A DNA stretch of 46,182 bases from Coriobacteriales bacterium (lineage in GTDB: Bacteria > Actinomycetota > Coriobacteriia > Coriobacteriales > Atopobiaceae): the NCBI GenBank assembly GCA_030529665.1, contig JAUMWL010000004.1, forward strand, positions 1 to 46,182, in the 5' to 3' direction. A model generated the notes under the pieces. The model was not told where the DNA came from, did no database searches, and worked only from the letters and a program-made list of their open reading frames with translations. This document shows, piece after piece, positions 44,098 to 46,182 of the stretch. Each line of letters begins with the position of its first letter. Positions within the stretch are counted from its first letter, which is position 1. A program made the translations under genes and the position numbers.

Positions 44098-44236
44098 GTG
44101 CTGGAATCGCGACCAGTGTGGGTCCGCAGGGGCGGTGTGTGCTGGAATCGCGACCAGTGTGGCTATTGAACCCTCACTGGTCACAAAGCCAGCACAGTTG
44201 GGCGAGTCCGACCCTCACTGGTCGCAAAGCCAGCAC
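44098..44236. repeat. Second dyad array: 2 direct + 2 inverted 24-bp units with 41-bp period
   Basis: Units beginning GTGCTGG lie on the plus strand at 44098 and 44139 (identical). In reverse orientation, ending CCAGCAC, they lie at 44172 and 44213. Both steps are 41 bp; the centre gap is 9 bp. Opposed units agree at 19-20 of 24 positions. Across the ten units of this array and the one at 37380-37600, 14 of 24 positions are invariant (1-6, 10, 14, 15, 17, 20, 21, 23, 24). It lies 23 bp after the TagF-like gene, between convergent genes. Confidence 0.9.
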
Positions 44237-44251
44237 CCAGAAAGTGCGTGT

Positions 44252-44389
44252 TTATGCCACACGCTTTGAGATGTGGAGCCAGGCGGCATCGCAGAGGCGA
44301 TCGTATCGCACGAGGCGTTTGAGCCACTCCGTAGCAATCGAGACCAAGAGGCTCACCACCAGCAGCCCGCCAATAATCGCATCGTTTGT
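44252..44389 (-). pseudogene. In-frame continuation of the acyltransferase after a TGA stop
   Basis: Directly after the acyltransferase TGA (44392-44390) the same frame stays open for 45 codons to TAA (44252). It encodes a membrane-spanning stretch (AIIGGLLVVSLLVSIATEWL) and a basic tail (KRLVRYDRL...HISKRVA). This looks like the missing last membrane helix of the acyltransferase, cut off by a nonsense change, a sequencing error or a programmed stop. With it the protein would reach 373 codons plus the stop position, a usual family length. No ribosome site for separate translation is evident. Confidence 0.55.
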
Positions 44390-45373
44390 TCATGACCGCC
44401 TTGTACTACTCTTGGCAAAGTCCAGCACGCCGACCACTGCCATCGACATTGCAATAGCAATCACGATACAGAGAATTGGCATAAGGAAGCGCGCGGGTAC
44501 GTTTTTGCCCACGCCAAACACCTTGTACACACGCTCCAGCATGTGCCACACAAACGGATGCAGCACGTACACGTACAAGGAGTACTTTAGGCCCAGATTC
44601 GCAAGCCACGATCCCTCGCCAACTGCCGGGTTCTTTATGCAGAACAAAAAGATGCATATCACCTGCGGAAAGCTCATAAGGTGGATGCCAAAGTCCCTAC
44701 CAATAAGCCCACGCTCCAACGGGCACAAAAGCGTAAAAAGAGCAATACACGCAGTGAGCGTTACGTTTGACACGTGTATGCGGTTCTCATAGGCGCGTAT
44801 CCAATACCCCAGCGAAAACAATGGCAACCCCTCAGTAAGGAAATTGCGATAATAGCAATTAGGGATTTTAATACCAGCAAAATGAGCACCATACGCAATG
44901 CAGGCGTATGCAAGCAAGCCAAGAGGGATAAGCAATTTGGTTAAACGTACTAAGCCTGCTCGATCAATTAGCCCAAATAAGATGTAATCGTATAGCAATG
45001 CAAACATAAACCACAGCTGGGCAGCTATAACTGCGGGTTCGTTGAATAAAAGCCAGTCTTTTATATCCCTATTTGTTATGGTAAGCGAATGCCCGCTTGT
45101 AATCTCAACTATGAGATAGAATATTGATGCAAAGATAAGTATAAATAGAATGTGCTTGATCTTTTTTGTATACCTTACCTTCCCCTCTTTTCTAAAGCAA
45201 AAGTAGCCACTTACCATAAAAAAGAAGGGAACTGCAAAACGTGAGATACACTGAACAAAGGTCCCAAGATAGCCCGGAAACTCACAGTGCATGCACACCA
45301 CAAGCATGCACGCGATTCCCTTAACAAAATCGAGCGAGTGATTCCTGGGCTTTTTGGCAGATACATCGCTCAT
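44390..45373 (-). CDS. Acyltransferase family 3 membrane protein (327 aa), possibly truncated
   Basis: SLDFVKGIACMLVVCMHCEF and RFAVPFFFMVSGYFCF are the conserved first two segments of acyltransferase-3 (OafA/WecH-like) proteins, with the catalytic-type His in the first helix. About nine hydrophobic segments follow. These enzymes O-acylate envelope glycans or wall polymers, which fits the neighbouring polymer module. The ATG at 45373 overlaps the TGA of the fumarase-like gene by one base; a GTG one codon earlier is possible. Much of the gene (about 44800-45200) is visibly richer in A+T than its neighbours, a sign of acquisition. The frame continues beyond its TGA stop with a further membrane segment. 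Confidence 0.8.
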   Translation of the reverse strand: MSDVSAKKPRNHSLDFVKGIACMLVVCMHCEFPGYLGTFVQCISRFAVPFFFMVSGYFCFRKEGKVRYTKKIKHILFILIFASIFYLIVEITSGHSLTITNRDIKDWLLFNEPAVIAAQLWFMFALLYDYILFGLIDRAGLVRLTKLLIPLGLLAYACIAYGAHFAGIKIPNCYYRNFLTEGLPLFSLGYWIRAYENRIHVSNVTLTACIALFTLLCPLERGLIGRDFGIHLMSFPQVICIFLFCIKNPAVGEGSWLANLGLKYSLYVYVLHPFVWHMLERVYKVFGVGKNVPARFLMPILCIVIAIAMSMAVVGVLDFAKSSTRRS

Positions 45374-46182
45374 CACAAATCGACCGATGCCTTTCGGGGC
45401 TCAAAGCAGCAGCACGGACGCAGGCATACGATTCGCACGCCACTCGCACGCTGAGACCCCACCTTTACAAAGGTGCCCAGCACCGTGGTGGAACCCCCCA
45501 GTCCCAAGGGACCCACGCCGCTTTGGTTTACACGACGGGTAATGTCCTGCTCCATGGCGCTTTGCTGGGAATGGTTGCCCTCAATCATGGCCTGCAACAT
45601 GAGCGAGGACGCCTCAAAGTGGGACCGTCCTATGCCCACGGCAAGCGTGCAGGGCGTGCAGCCAAGCTGTCCCACAACTTCCTTTGCCCAATCAACGATT
45701 GCGTCGACCACCACGTCTATGCTGTGTCTATGGAACACGCGATAGGTTTTGGCACGAATCTCTGGCCCGCCTCCCTGCATAAGGATATGCAACCGCAAGC
45801 AGTCGGGGTCATCCACATAGCGGCACATGAGGGGTGCGGGTGCAAGCGCCTCGGAGCGCGGATCGAGCCCGCTCCTTTGCTCAATGCGCTGAATATCGTC
45901 CCCCAAAATGGCCATGGGCCTGCCAGGAAGCGCTGCCAGTCCAGCCTCCACGCCCTCATATATGGCGTCAAGAAGTTCTCCCGTAACCAAGCGGTTCTTT
46001 CCCACATCCAGTATGAGATGGGGTATGCCCGTATCGTCGCAGAGCGGAGACGCATCCTTTTCGGCGACCTCGGCGTTCTCCAAAATCGTCTGCATGGACC
46101 AGCATGCGAGCTCGTTTGGCTCCCCCTCTATGCGATCCCTATACGCCTGCTTCTTATCTTCGGCAAAGGTGGAACCGGCACG
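45373..46182 (-). CDS. Class I fumarase / tartrate dehydratase alpha subunit, 5' end cut by the window
   Basis: The frame is open to the window edge and residues before the first Met (AEDKKQAYRDR...) match the family N-terminus, so the true start is outside. ILENAEVAEKDASPLCDDTG is the family's first Fe-S cysteine region (usually C.DTG). GCTPCTLAVGIGRSHFEAS holds the second, and GVGPLGLGGSTTVLG followed by VCLRPCCCF the third. The enzyme hydrates fumarate or dehydrates tartrate using a 4Fe-4S cluster and needs a beta domain. No beta-subunit gene follows; an acyltransferase gene overlaps the stop instead, so the beta part must lie upstream or elsewhere. The CCC cluster near the C-terminus is unusual. 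Confidence 0.8.
   Translation of the reverse strand, partial: RAGSTFAEDKKQAYRDRIEGEPNELACWSMQTILENAEVAEKDASPLCDDTGIPHLILDVGKNRLVTGELLDAIYEGVEAGLAALPGRPMAILGDDIQRIEQRSGLDPRSEALAPAPLMCRYVDDPDCLRLHILMQGGGPEIRAKTYRVFHRHSIDVVVDAIVDWAKEVVGQLGCTPCTLAVGIGRSHFEASSLMLQAMIEGNHSQQSAMEQDITRRVNQSGVGPLGLGGSTTVLGTFVKVGSQRASGVRIVCLRPCCCFEPRKASVDL

Noticed and set aside
37380..44236. Invertible cassette formed by recombination between the two arrays
   Set aside because: The units of the two arrays share only 14 of 24 fixed positions, too little for homologous recombination, and no recombinase gene is in the window.
44181..44393. A 70-codon minus-strand frame after the acyltransferase
   Set aside because: It is in a different frame from the hydrophobic continuation of the acyltransferase and runs into the repeat array.

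Overview
The window looks like chromosomal DNA of a Gram-positive actinobacterium of the class Coriobacteriia, most likely the Atopobium/Olsenella group. This is inferred from moderately high GC, strong AGGAGG-type ribosome sites, very large CnaB/SpaA-, MBG- and 'Listeria-Bacteroides repeat'-type surface proteins, teichoic-acid type CDP-polyol genes and a PyrE of Gram-positive type. No rRNA, tRNA, CRISPR array or transposase gene was seen.

Layout. (1) 177-22962, all minus strand: a five-gene operon behind a near-consensus promoter. It encodes four proteins with type IV pilin/pseudopilin-like N-termini, one of them a 786-residue pilin carrying GLUG repeats, followed by a 6194-residue secreted protein built of CnaB/SpaA, MBG and five beta-helix modules. 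The arrangement resembles minor-pilin operons that end in a giant tip adhesin (FimU-PilVWX-PilY1 in Pseudomonas), but with an unrelated adhesin. Long dyad repeats lie at both ends (54-110 and 23079-23202). (2) 23279-28904, minus strand: a small membrane protein, a YejK/NdpA-type nucleoid-associated protein, a membrane-anchored transglutaminase-like protein, a SixA-like phosphatase, pyrE and a GH13 alpha-amylase. Short GC-rich hairpins separate several of them. (3) 29222-30366, plus strand: serC with a clear terminator. (4) 30372-37120, minus strand: a three-gene surface operon with a small membrane protein, a secreted 367-residue protein, and a 1614-residue subtilase. The subtilase starts with what looks like a complete small sortase substrate and ends with a domain shared with the 367-residue protein.

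(5) 37655-44074: a divergent cell-wall polymer module. On the minus strand are two IspD/TarI-family cytidylyltransferases around an SDR epimerase. On the plus strand is a 1227-residue protein with two CDP-glycerol glycerophosphotransferase (TagF-like) domains. The module is bracketed by two related repeat arrays (37380-37600 and 44098-44236). In both, 24-bp units repeat with an exact 41-bp period, first in one orientation and then in the other. (6) 44252-46182, minus strand: an acyltransferase-3 membrane protein whose reading frame continues in frame past a TGA stop with another membrane-spanning stretch, and the 5'-truncated alpha subunit of a class I fumarase/tartrate dehydratase.

Taken together the window is mainly a cell-surface region: pilus-like tip/adhesin, surface protease, secreted repeat proteins and wall polymer synthesis, with a few housekeeping genes between. 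The best candidates for undescribed biology are the pilin-plus-giant-adhesin operon, the 41-bp-period dyad arrays, and the sortase-substrate/subtilase fusion.
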